From Lates calcarifer (Eukaryota > Chordata > Actinopteri > Centropomidae), in NCBI RefSeq assembly GCF_001640805.2, contig NC_066850.1, forward strand, positions 12,459,234 to 12,523,233: 64,000 bases of DNA, in the 5' to 3' direction. The notes beneath the pieces were generated by a model, which saw only the letters and a program-made list of their open reading frames with translations, was not told the origin of the DNA and did no database searches. Both the position numbers and the translations under genes were made by a program. This document shows positions 36,353 to 48,400 of this stretch, piece after piece. Positions within the stretch are counted from its first letter, which is position 1. Each line of letters begins with the position of its first letter.

Positions 36353-37844
36353 GTGTCTCTGCAATAGAAAATGAAATGCCAAGCCTGGCTAAAGACATAA
36401 TGAAAAAGCTATTATCAGTATGAGCTTTCATCAGCACTGCATTCAACCATGTTCAATACAAACTGATTCTCTCATCTCATGCTGTACCCATCCGAATGCT
36501 GGGATATAATAAAGGAGGTGAGATAAGAGCCAGAGATCACATTTTTTCTCTGCGCCCCCCCACCCCACCCCGGTTGAAGAAGTGCATCAGCACATTTACA
36601 GACACTGCAAAGTTTTCACAAGCGACACACACACATTCACCATCGCAAAGGCCAGCATAATCAGCCTGTCATTGTAAGAATCTAATCCATTCACATCATT
36701 AGTTGAGTCTGTATGTATATTTTACCCTTTCTTTTTCCAATAAATCTGTGTCCATTCATCTGCCACTCTTTTCATTTCCCTGCTTTGTTGTGTCTGAATC
36801 TTGACGTATTTATTCTTTCCATAAGAATCTATCCATCCATCACCTCCACCATTACTTTCTCTGAATTCAAATACAGCTGCTTCATACAATATTGAATGAA
36901 ATATTGAATTATATATATGTCATGATACAATATTCAAACTATATCTGGCATATATTAAGGTCTAATGAGGAGGGGCTGAAGTCAGGCCTGACAAGTATGA
37001 ACTATGCATTAAACTGCGAGAGGTTCTCAGTTGTGACGGCTATACTGTGACTTTTTAGAAAAATGTTATAGTGTGACAGAGATTTAAGGCACTGCTCTTC
37101 AAAACTTTCAGCATTCAGTGAGTGAACAGTGCAACACTGAATGTTTCCAAGGACTTTAAAGGTATTTTTTTAAATTTATTACAAATGGCTTTGTTGTTGT
37201 CTTCTTGTTTTTTTGTTAGTGATGCTGCTGCTTCCACGGCTCTCAGTCAAGTTCTATAGCTGGAGGTGCCGCTGACCCCTTGGCAACATTATGCCTCCTG
37301 TCTGTAAGGATGGGTGGGGGCCACAGATGTCTCAGTTTTATCTGAGCGGGGGCCCACAGTGTCAGACAAACCCATGGTCAAAATCAAATACAGAACCAGG
37401 CTTTGGTTTTTTAACCACACCCTCTGTCTGACTAACCAAGAACAATCTCTTACATCCATCTCTGCTGGATGGAACATTTTTACAGCGCTGAAATGTGGGC
37501 GTTCGGGCTCTTTATACACAATTGCTTCCTTTTAACAGTCATTCTCACAGCCACAGAGTCACTCCTGCAGGGCAAATTTGGCACACAGAAGAAAATTGAA
37601 AATGCTTCTCGTTTATTGAAGCCTGTGTAAACATGAAAGCAGAATGAAGGAACATTGGAGGTTATACAATTTTCAGGTGTGTCTGAGGATAATTGTACAT
37701 GCAGTGCAAATATTCTCAGATACACCTCAGGGGCTTTTTTACTGCGTTCAGAACATCATATTTTTATACCAACACTGTATGATTACATCCATTCCTTAGA
37801 AACAGTGAGGGCATACAGGAAAATAAATTATACGGTAAAGACGT
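35661..37844. other. Non-genic stretch with TC run
   Basis: Contains the TC run at 36315-36344, a C-rich patch at 36556-36572 and AT-rich DNA near 36905-36955. Short frames at 35657-35923 and 37289-37888 have no domain. Nothing else nameable. Confidence 0.5.
36315..36344. repeat. (TC)n microsatellite
   Basis: TC run of about 15 units continuing as tctctgtctctctgtgtctc. Confidence 0.94.
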
Positions 37845-37951
37845 GTCTAGAACCTGACTGCAGTCCACCTGTGGCAAATTGGAACTGACTGGACATGGCA
37901 GCTTGGACACAAAAAGTAAAGGGGTCTGAATACTTTCTGGGACCACTGTAT
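37845..37951 (+). mobile_element. Terminal fragment of a Tc1-like or related DNA transposon
   Basis: The end aaaggggtctgaatactttc followed by 'tgggaccactgtat' is the characteristic terminus of a Tc1/mariner-type non-autonomous family of fish. A related terminus appears at 43158-43192 (taatgaacactttccagagc, cactgtat). The interior is mostly decayed. Confidence 0.6.
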
Positions 37952-38061
37952 AGCTCTGATACTCAATCTACATTTGAGCCTTAAAAGTGGAGACTTTTCT
38001 GGAGCAGGAAGGGAACAGTTACATTTGTTGACAGTAATAAATACAGTCCCTGTCTTCTCTA

Positions 38062-38100
<39 letters not shown>

Positions 38101-38399
38101 ATAAGTACACGAGTGGAGTTTACATTTTTGAGCCAGCCGTCACAGCTGCAGCTCCCCTCCGAGACACACAAACACCCACACAAAAAATAAAGATGCAAAC
38201 ACACTGAACTTCCTCCTGCAAAACAAACCAGTGCTTTCCTGTACACCTCCCAGAGGAAGGTGGGAGTATATGTGTATGTGTGTGTGTATGTGTGTGTGTT
38301 TGACAGGATTTTTAAAACCTCAGTTTCTCAGAAAAATAAATAACGTAGATAAAATATAGCAGAAGTGGGCTGGCTGGAAGTGGGTTTAACTATGTTGTA
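37952..38399. other. Non-genic stretch with GT run
   Basis: Holds a GT run (38065-38097), a GT-rich patch at 38268-38300 and CA words at 38163-38182. Not coding. Confidence 0.55.
38065..38097. repeat. (GT)n microsatellite
   Basis: Clean GT run of about 16 units. Confidence 0.96.
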
Positions 38400-38560
38400 C
38401 GGCTGCAACTAATGATTATTTTTATGAGCAATTAATTTCCTGAATATTTTGTAATCAATTATATTTTCTGCAAAATGTCACAATTATGCAAAATGTCTAT
38501 TAAAACTTCACATGGTCCAATATTTTTTTTATTTTTTTCTAGTCTGATCATCAGATAAAA
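38400..38560 (+). repeat. MITE-like fragment, family B
   Basis: Starts acggctgcaactaatgatta and continues with the cctgaatattttgtaatcaa section, the 'aaaatgtcacaattatgcaa' section and then decays in T- and A-runs. Confidence 0.7.
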
Positions 38561-39820
38561 AAAAAAAAAAGTAACCAAAATTTGACAAAATAATCTTAAG
38601 TCAAGGTCCACTTAAGATTCCCTGAGCTTTCAACCACATCTCATAGTCTTAAAGTTTCCCTGTGGAGTTTTTGACCTCTGGTAGTGCTGTGGATGTTATC
38701 AACCTATGTAGCAGAGAGAACCAGGGCTTCGTTTAGGACAAGCTTATACTAGAAACAGACCTTTCCTTCTAGTTTTCTCTGTTGATACAAATCCAGTCTT
38801 GCAGCCTTAACATTTTCAAATGCTGTTCACTATGGGAACCAACAACAGCCTCAGAGCTATCAACCTATTTGCTATTTTTAGAAATAGTGACGACTATTTG
38901 GATCGAGCAATCACACAGTCGACATACGTCTTTTACTGTTTTTGTGTGTTCGCTTCCCCCACGTGCAAATGTTCCTCCTGACACTACTTTCCAGGAACAC
39001 TGTCCCTGCATCCTGGTCCTAGTGCCACCCAAGGTGATTGTAATTTGTTTTTTATACCTTATAGCAGAATGATAACAGGTGTAGCCAGACCGTTCTCCAG
39101 CACTGACACAGCACCGTGGAAATGTCTGGCTATGTGAGACCATGTTGACAGTAGTTTCGATTGTTTTCTGTTCAGAAAATAAAAAGAAACTGCAACCTCC
39201 AAGAAACTCTGATGAATTAGTGCTGTGGAAATTACATTATACTGAATTTCCCATGTGAGCTGTTGTAGTAGGCTACAGTTAATTCACTCATTTTTTTTTT
39301 TTAACCAAACCTTCATTAGCAACAAGGTTTTATTCAGCCATTATTTACGGTGTAGTTCTGCCAGTGGTTTCACACTGGTCCACTGATCTACAGGTTGTGG
39401 TAATGTGCCAAAAACTGCAGCCATCTGCCAACAAGACTGAAAGCAATTAAACATGGATGTAAAACAATGCAGGTTTCAAACAACATGTTTGGTTGTTAAC
39501 AAAAAGGCACTGAGGTTTGATTTTCAGCTCCAAGTGTGACAGGGAAACAACAGGAGCTGTGGGTGAGAACTCTAGAGACTCTATAGTGTCAAATTGTTTA
39601 CACTCACTGCAGGAAACAGCAGATATGATAATTGTGTTAAATAAACAGTGTTTAATATTAATAGTCAGCCTGTGATTGTACTAAAGACTGTGTGATAAAC
39701 ATCAGCACAGTTCCATAAACACTTTATTATTATAGCTGAACTACTTCCTGTATCAGCACTATTATCAGACCTGCCTTCCTGCGTGCTTTTTATCACCCTG
39801 ACGGCTTCTCATGTGTTTAT

Positions 39821-39886
<66 letters not shown>

Positions 39887-40816
39887 TGCAAGGCTTGACA
39901 CCGGAGAGAAATAATGTGTGTTTGTGTGTGTTATACAGCCAAAATAATTAGGTAACAACTCTGCAATGCTATGTGTTGACACAGCAACTCCAGTTTAATG
40001 AACTGGTTTTATGAGAATTTTATATAACATGGCCTATAGAAAGAAAAGCAGGAGCCCTTTTGTCTGAGTGGAAGAATTTATCAATAAAACAACACGTCGC
40101 GCCAACTGCCCCATGAGGCTGTAATATTCATTACACAACACAAAACTAACTAGAAAAAGTTGCTGGATGGATGGAAAACAAAGAGACAACTTCATGGTTT
40201 CATCATGGTTTTGATTTTTACCTCTGCTGGGGCAACAAAAAAGTTAATTTTGCCCTGAGGCTGGTGCATGATAAAGCTAACATTGATATCTAAATCAATG
40301 AGATCAGTAATTTGTAGGACCATGGACCACGAGGAAACAATATGATTTAACTAAGAAGCTGAGTGGTCCGTGAATACCTTCACATGATTTGTTCAGTCAT
40401 AACCTTTAATTTGTCCTGGTTATTTGTGTGCTGTCTCTTCATCATTGTCTGTCACACCCACAACAACGGGACGCTGCTTACTGACTAAAGTAGATGATCA
40501 TTAAATGAAGCAATCAGTGTGTTATCATCCACTTACCTTTTACCTAAATGCATGGTGCATGGAGGGAGGAATACGTATGAAGAGGAACATTTGCACTGTA
40601 AACAACAACTTTATCATCAGACCAGTGTGTTTCAGCTCTTTGGTCTTCACAGATGAAGGGTGGATGACTCTGATGAGAAATGACCTGGTCTGACAATCAA
40701 GTTGTTCTGAACAAGTGTTGTAGAGAACAACCGTCATCAGAGTCACTGGGATTCCTCCTCTGTCTCATAAACATCGGTCATCACTTTATCTTTCCTCTTC
40801 CTTATTACACTGTGCC
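38561..40816. other. Non-genic stretch with long CA run
   Basis: Contains an A-run at 38558-38571 and the CA run at 39825-39880. The paired frames at 38782-39143 have no domain. Nothing else nameable. Confidence 0.55.
39825..39880. repeat. (CA)n microsatellite
   Basis: About 28 CA units, the longest or nearly the longest pure array in the window. Confidence 0.97.
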
Positions 40817-41161
40817 AGGGCAGTAACAATTACACAATTAGAAGATCGATAGAAAATTCATCAGCATCTTTTACTGATTGATTAATCACTTAAGTCATTT
40901 TTCAAGCAGAAGTGGCAGCGATCCTCTGGTTCCATCTTCTCAAGTGTGAGAATTTTCTACTTTCCCTTTGATTGTCCTATAATAAATCAAATGTTACTGG
41001 GTTTTAAACTATTGGTCGAACAAAATGAAGCATATAAAGACGTCACTTCTATTGCATTTTTCAGCACTTTCTAATGTTTTATAGACCAGACAATAAATTG
41101 ATTATTAGAATACTACTGGCAGATTAGTTTACAATAAAAATCACTCACTGGTTGCTGCCCT
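40817..41161 (-). repeat. Complete MITE-like element, family B
   Basis: The left end agggcagtaacaattacaca and the right end, read on the minus strand as agggcagcaaccagtgagtg, form an imperfect terminal inverted repeat. Between them lie the family B landmarks in order: ttttcaagcagaagtggcag, tggttccatcttctcaagtg, ggtcgaacaaaatgaagcat and 'ttttatagaccagacaataa'. Length is 345 bp with no coding capacity, as expected of a non-autonomous DNA transposon. Confidence 0.82.
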
Positions 41162-41500
41162 ATACAGTGTTGTAGAAATGCTGACACTGAGTGCAAAACT
41201 AAAAAAAAAACAAACAAAAACCAAAAACAAGAAGAGACAAAGTGCTAGGACTTTCTAAAAAAATGTGTGATTTATTGGTTGGAATTGTTTGCACCTGTTT
41301 GTTTACACCTATTTGTTTGTGTGGGATGAGGTTCACTGTTTATCATGTTTCCATTTCATGGGTCGTTAAGGAGAGGAAGAGATGATTTGAGAGGTAAAAA
41401 ATGTAATTTGTGAAGAAAAAAAGCACCAATTTCAGAGGAGATGAAACAGAAAAACAAGTCAAGAGGATGAAATGAGCTTGATAAAAGTTTCCTTCTTTAC
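41162..41500. other. Non-genic stretch left of mini-exon 2
   Basis: A-rich patch at 41198-41230 (aaaaaaaaaacaaacaaaaa). Otherwise featureless. On the minus-strand model it is the intron following mini-exon 2. Confidence 0.5.
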
Positions 41501-41558
41501 CTGTTCAGTGTTCAGGCCTGTTGAACTCTGATGACATGAACCACCTCACTCTCCTCTC
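41501..41558 (-). other. Candidate minus-strand mini-exon 2 (58 nt, or 53 nt with an inner acceptor)
   Basis: Read on the minus strand the acceptor is gtttgtgttctgtgcag and the donor ctgaacag followed by gtaaagaagg. The last 53 bases differ from mini-exon 1 at only a few positions. The extra gagag at the front comes from choosing the outer acceptor. An inner acceptor at the position homologous to copy 1 is also conceivable but weaker. One frame reads EESEVVHVIRVQQA and then stops 15 bases before the donor. The other frames also stop. Intron words on both sides are shared with copy 1 (ataaaagtttcctt, gtttggttaaatt), so an exon with its flanks was duplicated. Role unknown. Confidence 0.48.
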
Positions 41559-42894
41559 CTGCACAGAACACAAACGTTACATTCGTTATTTTGTAGTTTG
41601 GTTAAATTACTTGTGCAAATAAAGGAATCCATTATACTTTATACACTTTCTCTTAAGTTTTACATCTTCACACTGTACAAAGAACTTTATTAAACACTGA
41701 TGCAAAACATAAATACACCTTCAGGGACGACAAGGAGAACAGCAACTGTTGGAACAGTAAAAACATGCCTGCTGGCTGAAATCCTCAGAACATTATTTTT
41801 AGCTGAAATGTGAGTTTTATAAGAATCCTCCCATGGGGTTTTATAAGAGTTTCATAAGCCTGAGCGGTCAATTAGAGTTAAAACATGTAAATTAACTAAA
41901 TTGAAGCCACGAGGTACAAACTGCCATTTGAGGGAAGGTTAATTATGCAGAAAAACAGCTAAAAAACTGAGGAGATAGGAGCAGCGAGGAAGTCAGCTTC
42001 AGAGGAGACAACTCCCACACACCATGCTCTGTTAAAAGAGTCAGTGGGGGAGAGTGCTTGACAAAGTAGGACACACGCGCACTCACACATAGATGCTAAT
42101 TGCACTTAATGGAGGCAACACTCAGCCTCAAACTTTTTCTATGACTCAGTCTGATCAGGACTTTAGCGGCCCATGTAATCTGGAGCAAACCAATCAGCCG
42201 CCTACTGTAAACTACCAATCATCCATGAGTCAGGACACCTAACCCCACAGTCTGATGGGATGATCAATCTCTGATTAACAGTGTTCAATATTTCACAGTT
42301 ACCACTGAATAAACTGATTTCATGGTTTCATTGTGCGACATCCTGATGCAAGTTCTTCTCATGTGGGACTGGCTTCACAACAGGACTTCACCTTAAATTC
42401 AACAGCAGTAAACAGTTAAAACCTTGAGAGAAAGAACAGACGAGTTTGGCCAAATGGAAATGTACAAATAAAATTAATAGTTTTGCCAAGACTGTGTTGC
42501 AATCTAGATCCCCACACCTGCTTCCAACAGATCAACTGAGTAGAATTTCATCTTTATCAGGTAATATTTAAATACTGTAGGTCCAATATATAAATTGGCT
42601 CACCCTGATAAAATCAGGTGTCTACATATGGATCATCATGGTCACATGTTGATTATTATCTGATTAACTTCACTTCAAAAACTCCTGTTTTTGCTTTTTT
42701 GCTCTCCTGTCTGCACCTGAGATCATGTAGGGATGTATGTATACCACTTTATATAACACTTTATTTTAGATAAGTAGTAAGAATCTGGACCAGGTCAGTA
42801 TCATTATACACTTTAGGGATATGTGTCAGATTTTGTTCATTCAAGTGAGAACAAAATACAATTTCATAATGATAACATTTGTCCCTGGAAATGA
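41559..42894. other. Non-genic stretch
   Basis: Contains the regulatory-looking block at 41760-41960. The remainder is ordinary AT-leaning DNA with no repeats I can name. Confidence 0.5.
41760..41960. promoter_or_regulatory. Candidate conserved non-coding element
   Basis: Repeat-free block with several TAATT/ATTA cores (acatgtaaattaactaaatt, gaaggttaattatgcagaaa) and a direct repeat of the word gttttataag (41814-41823 and 41839-41848). It lies about 200 bases upstream of mini-exon 2 on the minus-strand model, so it could serve as an intronic splicing or enhancer element. This is conjecture. Confidence 0.25.
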
Positions 42895-42976
42895 GTTGAC
42901 ATAAGTAAGTAAGCAGCTGTTAATGCTAACACTGGCTATGTAGCAGCAGGAAAAAAAACATATAGCACCTTTAAAT
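42895..42976 (+). repeat. Dispersed repeat, family A, 3' end
   Basis: Words taagtaagcagctgttaatg, taacactggctatgtagcag and catatagcacctttaaa are the family A 3' end as at 1800-1873. It is directly followed by a family B fragment. Confidence 0.75.
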
Positions 42977-42989
42977 GACTTGCTTTGCC

Positions 42990-43192
42990 TGACCAGCTGT
43001 CTAAACCCAAAGATATTCAGTTAACAATGATATAAAACAGAGAAAAGTAGCAAATCCTCACATTGAATTTACTGGAATTGGAGTTTTTGCTCAAAGAATT
43101 ACCACAATGATTTATCAATTGTCAAAAATAATTGCAGCTGCTCTAAATGTAACACAACAAAGTAATGAACACTTTCCAGAGCCACTGTATAT
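42990..43192 (+). repeat. MITE-like fragment, family B, joined to a Tc1-like terminus
   Basis: aaacccaaagatattcagtt, agcaaatcctcacattgaat and taattgcagctgctctaaat are the 3' half of family B. The next bases (aatgaacactttccagagcc) end in cactgtat, a terminus of the Tc1-like type also seen at 37951. Confidence 0.65.
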
Positions 43193-44635
43193 CCTTGATG
43201 TCCACTCTCATCAGTTACATTTCCAGCAGAGAACATTTTGCTCCTCTTACAGTCTAAGTTACTTGGAGTGATTTGAGTGAAATGTTCACTCTTTAATTAA
43301 GTGGATATTATGCATTCATCCAACCATCTGCCAATCGATCCTGCATCTATCCAGTGGTAAATACAACCTTCTGTACTGTAGCACGGAGTGTTCTTGGGGC
43401 TTATTAAACATTTCAGGTTTCAAGAGTAGTGGCTGTGTATGTGTCTGTTTCATTAGGCCGAAATTTCATTTGTAAAGTAACAAAAAGTGTTTGTGTTCTA
43501 TAGTGGGGCTATTTATACATTTTCATATATTTCCCTGAAGAGTCCAAGAGACTTCAGATTTCTATTTAGAATTGAATCACAGAACAGTTCAGTCACGTGG
43601 AGATAATAACTGTCACGGTCATTTCTTCCCTTTATTAAATAGTCTATAACAGGATGACAGGATGATTACATCTTTGAGATATTTACTGTCTTTACTTTAT
43701 CTACTACTTTTCCAAAGGCCCTTTTGGAACCCCAGAGAGGAAATTGGGGATGTATTTTAGCACAGATTTAATAATTTAATGATGCCTTTCCCCTCTAAAT
43801 AGATAGCTGACAATAGAGAGTAATAAAAAACCTACATAGAGGGACAGAGAGAGTGACATGCTGAAACCTTCCCACAAATTTAAGGAGTATCTTGACCTTT
43901 TTTAATACCTTACAAAAGGAAAACATCACAACATCCCAATGTGAAAACCGACAAGCAAACAGGATCATGTTTACCCTGCTCACACAAAGAAACTATACAC
44001 GCATCAAGCTGCTATTTATTTAGTTCAAATACATCCTTAATAAAGTTCAGACTTCCTTACAGAGTAAGTTAACACCTGCTGCCCTCCAGTCATTCAACTT
44101 CTCTCCTAGCCACAAAAAAGTGAGTGTGTTATGTACACCCCACCTATGACTGCTGGGTGTGGTCAGAGGTGCATCACACTTTAATGTTTCACCCAGAAAT
44201 TAATTTAAATTGAACAAACTTGAACTTGACTTTTGGAGAAGTGACAGCCCTGATAATTACTTCCCACATATGTAATTTTTTTTTTAAGTCTTGTTTTGTG
44301 TGATGGCTGTTTAACTGGTTAGAGAAACAACTGAGCCAATTAAGAGCTCTGTAGCCAGGATTGTGAAACTACAATAATTTCCCTGTGCGGGAATCAGAAA
44401 AAGTGCCTCAAAAATGATGCAGCTGTACAGGTTGCTGTACGACAGCTTATAGAAATAACACCCTGAGTGGTTATCTACACTACAGAGTTCAAACTCACTT
44501 AGATTTACCTAATTTTTGATTTCAATATGTATATGACACAATTGAAATAAGAGCTTGGCCTTTGCTGAGCAGCAGTGCTCTCTGCAGCTACAAGTGGTAA
44601 TTAATTCTGTTGGACTCTGTTAAGTGGTCAAGAGG
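43193..44635. other. Non-genic stretch
   Basis: No gene is supported. T-run at 44277-44284. Around 44145-44200 the words ctgctgggtgtggtcagagg resemble 45308-45327 (gctgggtgtggtcagagctg), hinting at an unrecognised repeat. Confidence 0.5.
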
Positions 44636-44963
44636 TTTTCATGTACAGAAAACAAAGCCTATCAATCTCTTGACTGGAATCTCAACTGTGTAGTCCCACC
44701 CTGAACTGAAACATGGTCAAGCAGTGTATATTACCCACGATCCTGTAACAAACACAGCAAACTCTTTGTATAATTCTTGATATTTTCAAAGTTTCCTGGC
44801 TGGATATCAGAGATGAACGCTGGTTTTTAATGACTTCAGAGTCTTTTTAACTGATCTACAGTTCAGCATTACTCTTGAACTTTCTGGACCTGATTCCAGC
44901 AGTTTAAGCTGCTGACTGTCACTCAGTTAGAGGGAGATCACACCTGCTCACCACAGTTACATA
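44636..44963 (-). repeat. Dispersed element E, copy 2
   Basis: Inverted relative to 34266-34625 with clear end-to-end similarity, for example caagcagtgtatattaccca, atatcagagatgaacgctgg and ctcagttagagggagatcac. It lacks the 24-base segment present in copy 1. Confidence 0.85.
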
Positions 44964-45084
44964 GAACGCACCTTATTTTTCATAAGTTACTTAACCTAAA
45001 TACTGGAGGTCCTCGTTAAAAAGTGTATAAGATTATAAGATTAAATTATGACTGGACCGCAACTAATTGTCTGGCTGGTAAAAA
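44964..45084. other. Short spacer between repeats
   Basis: AT-rich linking DNA between element E copy 2 and a family A fragment. No feature. Confidence 0.5.
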
Positions 45085-45340
45085 TAATGGAGCATTTAGC
45101 AGCTAAAGAGCAAGATATTTCCCTCAGGAGTTGGTGGAGACCAAAAACAGAGCTACCAGAGTGAATATTGGACTTGATTTCATCAGGCAGCTCCCAGTGA
45201 ATGTCAACATTGCTCTGTAACTGCTGGTTGTGTAAATAAGCAGCTGTTTGCTAAGTTCATCATAATAGCTACATCAAGGTGTGGTAAGTACGCTGTGACA
45301 TCACTGTGCTGGGTGTGGTCAGAGCTGAAATGAACGACTC
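45085..45340 (-). repeat. Dispersed repeat, family A, 5' part
   Basis: gagcatttagcagctaaaga, tttccctcaggagttggtgg, tattggacttgatttcatca and ctgtaactgctggttgtgta are the reverse complement of the leading section of family A. Limits on the right are unclear. Confidence 0.7.
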
Positions 45341-47018
45341 TTCACCTCAGTGTTAAGTTACTCTTTAAGTTACTCTAGAACCAATGGTATTCAGAAAAAG
45401 CCCTGGTGGCTGAAAATCCAATAAAAGAAGGAGTTAACTCCTGACATTCTTGGAACTCCCCGCCCCTGTAATATTGATGCCTGTATCAAATGACTGTTAC
45501 TGAGAGGAGGGGAGGGGGATTAGTATGGGAGTGTTAAGAAATGGCAGTGAAGTAAACATATACACCCTATAAGCTGCGGGAACACCAGAGGAGAAACATA
45601 ATACACACCCTGGGGAAAAAAAAAAAAAGGATGAGGAGAAAAAGATTTTTCAACATGTTCAAACTGAAACCTGCATATACTGTAAACACACACTCACACA
45701 CACCTCTGCTATATGACAGATGGAGAACGAGTGTCGAATGCTGTGATGTGATTTGCAGCTTGATGTGTTTCTGCTGGCGGAGTATTTCATGATAGTTTAT
45801 TACACTCTGAGTCTTTTAAATCAACGAAAACACTCTCTCACAGACACACACACAAATACTCATACAGAGGGAGGAGAGGAGTCTTGTAAATCAGTTTTGC
45901 TGGCTGGTTCTTATCTGAGAAATGCCAGCTATGAGAGCAGGGCGGTACGGTGAGCTGAAGGCTGTGCAGCTGAGCCTTCTCTCCCTTTAATGACTCGCAT
46001 GGAGTCGCTGCCTCATTGAGCAGCGGGGAGGCAGCGAGCAGCTGCCAGGTCGAGGTACGAACAGCATCACAATGTGCAATTAATGATGAAACATTATGAA
46101 ACTGCGCTGTATGCTTAACTAATGTTTAAACATACAGTAGATCATACTGTTACATAACTAAAAGAGTCGCTGATGAACTTGTTGGACGGGTTATCTGTTG
46201 ACTGGTTTCTAAAAATAATACCAGTGTCACTAAGCAGTCCAGCAATTACAATGACGGATGTTGAACAGTCACCATATTCACTGTTTTTAATTTATTCTAA
46301 TGCAACATTTTAATCTCATTCCACTCAGTGATGCATGAGAGGCTGCTTTTCACTGCCAGGCCACAATTTTCACCTTTTTTTCAATGAGGTTTGGCAAGGA
46401 CCAATATGAATTTTGCTGGAGAAAGATGCCCTCACAGACAATACAATGGATGGTGGACAGTTCTCATTGCAACTGCTGTTTGCTCAGTTAAAATACAGGG
46501 CTTAGATATGACATTTCTAAATTTATTTCAAAACCACTATGACTAAATGAAAAACTCACAGGATATTTTCAATTTTATTTTATAACTGATGCTAAAAAGA
46601 TTGATTTTCTATGGAGTGTTCCTTTAAACAAAAAGCAGCAAAATAAAAATGCAACCATCTATTAAAAAGCCTTTGTTTTCTGCTTGCCAACTTTTCCACA
46701 GGGATCACCTCAGCACATTATGCAGAAATGGGACAGTTGCTGGAAAAGTGTATCTCACAATACAGAGACACTCTGAGGTTGTAGGCCTAATAATCAGTGT
46801 TTTTTGAATTGAGGATTAATTAACAGCATTTTTCCCCTTTAAGCCAAATGTGTTGTGTTTTGGAATTAAAAGCCTTCTCCCATCAATCTGAAACTCTCTC
46901 TCTCTTCCTCTCATCATCTATCTGGTTCATGCTCTGTTTTTCACTCTGAATCTTTCCTTCACAGCCTCACTGTTACTGCTCAAACTGTGTGGTTAATCCA
47001 CTGTGGCATGGTAAAGGC

Positions 47019-47066
<48 letters not shown>

Positions 47067-48179
47067 AACAAACACACAGGTCTGTGCCTGTAGTGGAAGC
47101 CTTGCAGACATGGGATTTCCTTTCACATCCAATTGAGACCAAAGAAACTTGGTGAGAAGAGCATGGAAAAGATAAGCTGCAAACACACACACACATATGT
47201 GCACACTCTCACACAAACATCTGTGTAAATATTATACCAGCATCGCACACAAACATCAATAGCCTTAACACAATGTTAACGTGATACAACATGCAGCTTA
47301 TAAATCCCCCCCCCAAAGAGACATCACTGTCCACAAAAACGACCACCCTCCACACACACACACATCTTCTTCTGTAGGAGTGTGTAGACAGGAATTTGTT
47401 GGGACATAATTACAATGTGTAGTCTGAACAGCATCCGATTAAGATCCTGAGGTTTTATGGCAGGCCTTTGAAGAGCTCTGAGTGCAGCAGCTCAACCTGG
47501 TTCAGCAAACCAGACTGTACACACACACACATACACACACACTTACTTGCGCTGCAGAGATTGAAGCCAAATGTGATGCTTCATTCACACCAGTTTCCCA
47601 GCGCCAAAAAGCAAAAATGTGATTTCACCAGCAATATACTGCCAGACATGCTGATTCACAGTCAGCTGTCATATAATGTAATGCAACATTATGGACAATT
47701 AACTTCTGTTGTGGATACGTAGTCAAACACATACTTTGTTTGTAGCAGCTCTTCAGAAATAACAAGTAGATTGCAAACACAGCCTGGACATGTGGCAGTA
47801 ATATTCTGTAACAACATGATGCTTTTGTTAACTGTAGCTAATGTTTTTCATTATGATCTTCCAGATAGTTGAGAGTGGAGAGCAGAGAGAAATATGGAGG
47901 GAGGAGAGAGATGATATGCAACACAGATACCAGATTGTATCAGGACCCAGGATATTGTGACCACATGGACTGTGCCCGAGGCCTCCAGTACATCCCACAG
48001 TTACATCAGTGCAATCTACGTATGTTGCAATGCTCTGAGGAATACACAGCTCCAACATTTACCAATAGTTTTCCATAAATAAGAGATCACATGACTATGT
48101 GTAATGTGACTGTGGTCATTCGAGGTGACAAACCCACAGAGAATTATCACCAGTACTGCAGCTTTACTCGACTTTACAG
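45341..48179. other. Non-genic stretch with CA runs
   Basis: Contains an A-run at 45618-45628, a GC-richer repeat-free block at 45955-46075 (cgcatggagtcgctgcctca), a CA/GA run at 47022-47066, a C-run at 47307-47314 and CA patches near 47352 and 47520. Frames at 47468-48078 are short and unsupported. Confidence 0.5.
47022..47066. repeat. (CA)n(GA)n compound microsatellite
   Basis: CA run of about 15 units followed by a GA run of about 7 units. Confidence 0.95.
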
Positions 48180-48400
48180 GGAGTTACAGTGTCTGTGGCC
48201 CTGTTCTGTCTGAGGCGATTCAATCACAAGTGGACAGCTCTAAGTACAGGTGTGAATGCACCCAAGACAAATTCAGACGCAGGTCAGACCACATTCGGAG
48301 GCAGTCTGAGCTCCATGTGGACACATTCTTTTAGCAGTGTGTACACAAATGTGTCCTGAGCTGCACGAAAGAACCATGAACTGACATACTTAATAAGATT
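48180..48400. repeat. Probable MITE-like repeat
   Basis: Contains several inverted word pairs (gtctgaggcgattc, gtggacagctctaagtacag, tggacacattcttttagcag, tgtgtacacaaatgtgtcct) of a kind I associate with a fish DNA transposon. There is no second copy in the window. Confidence 0.42.
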
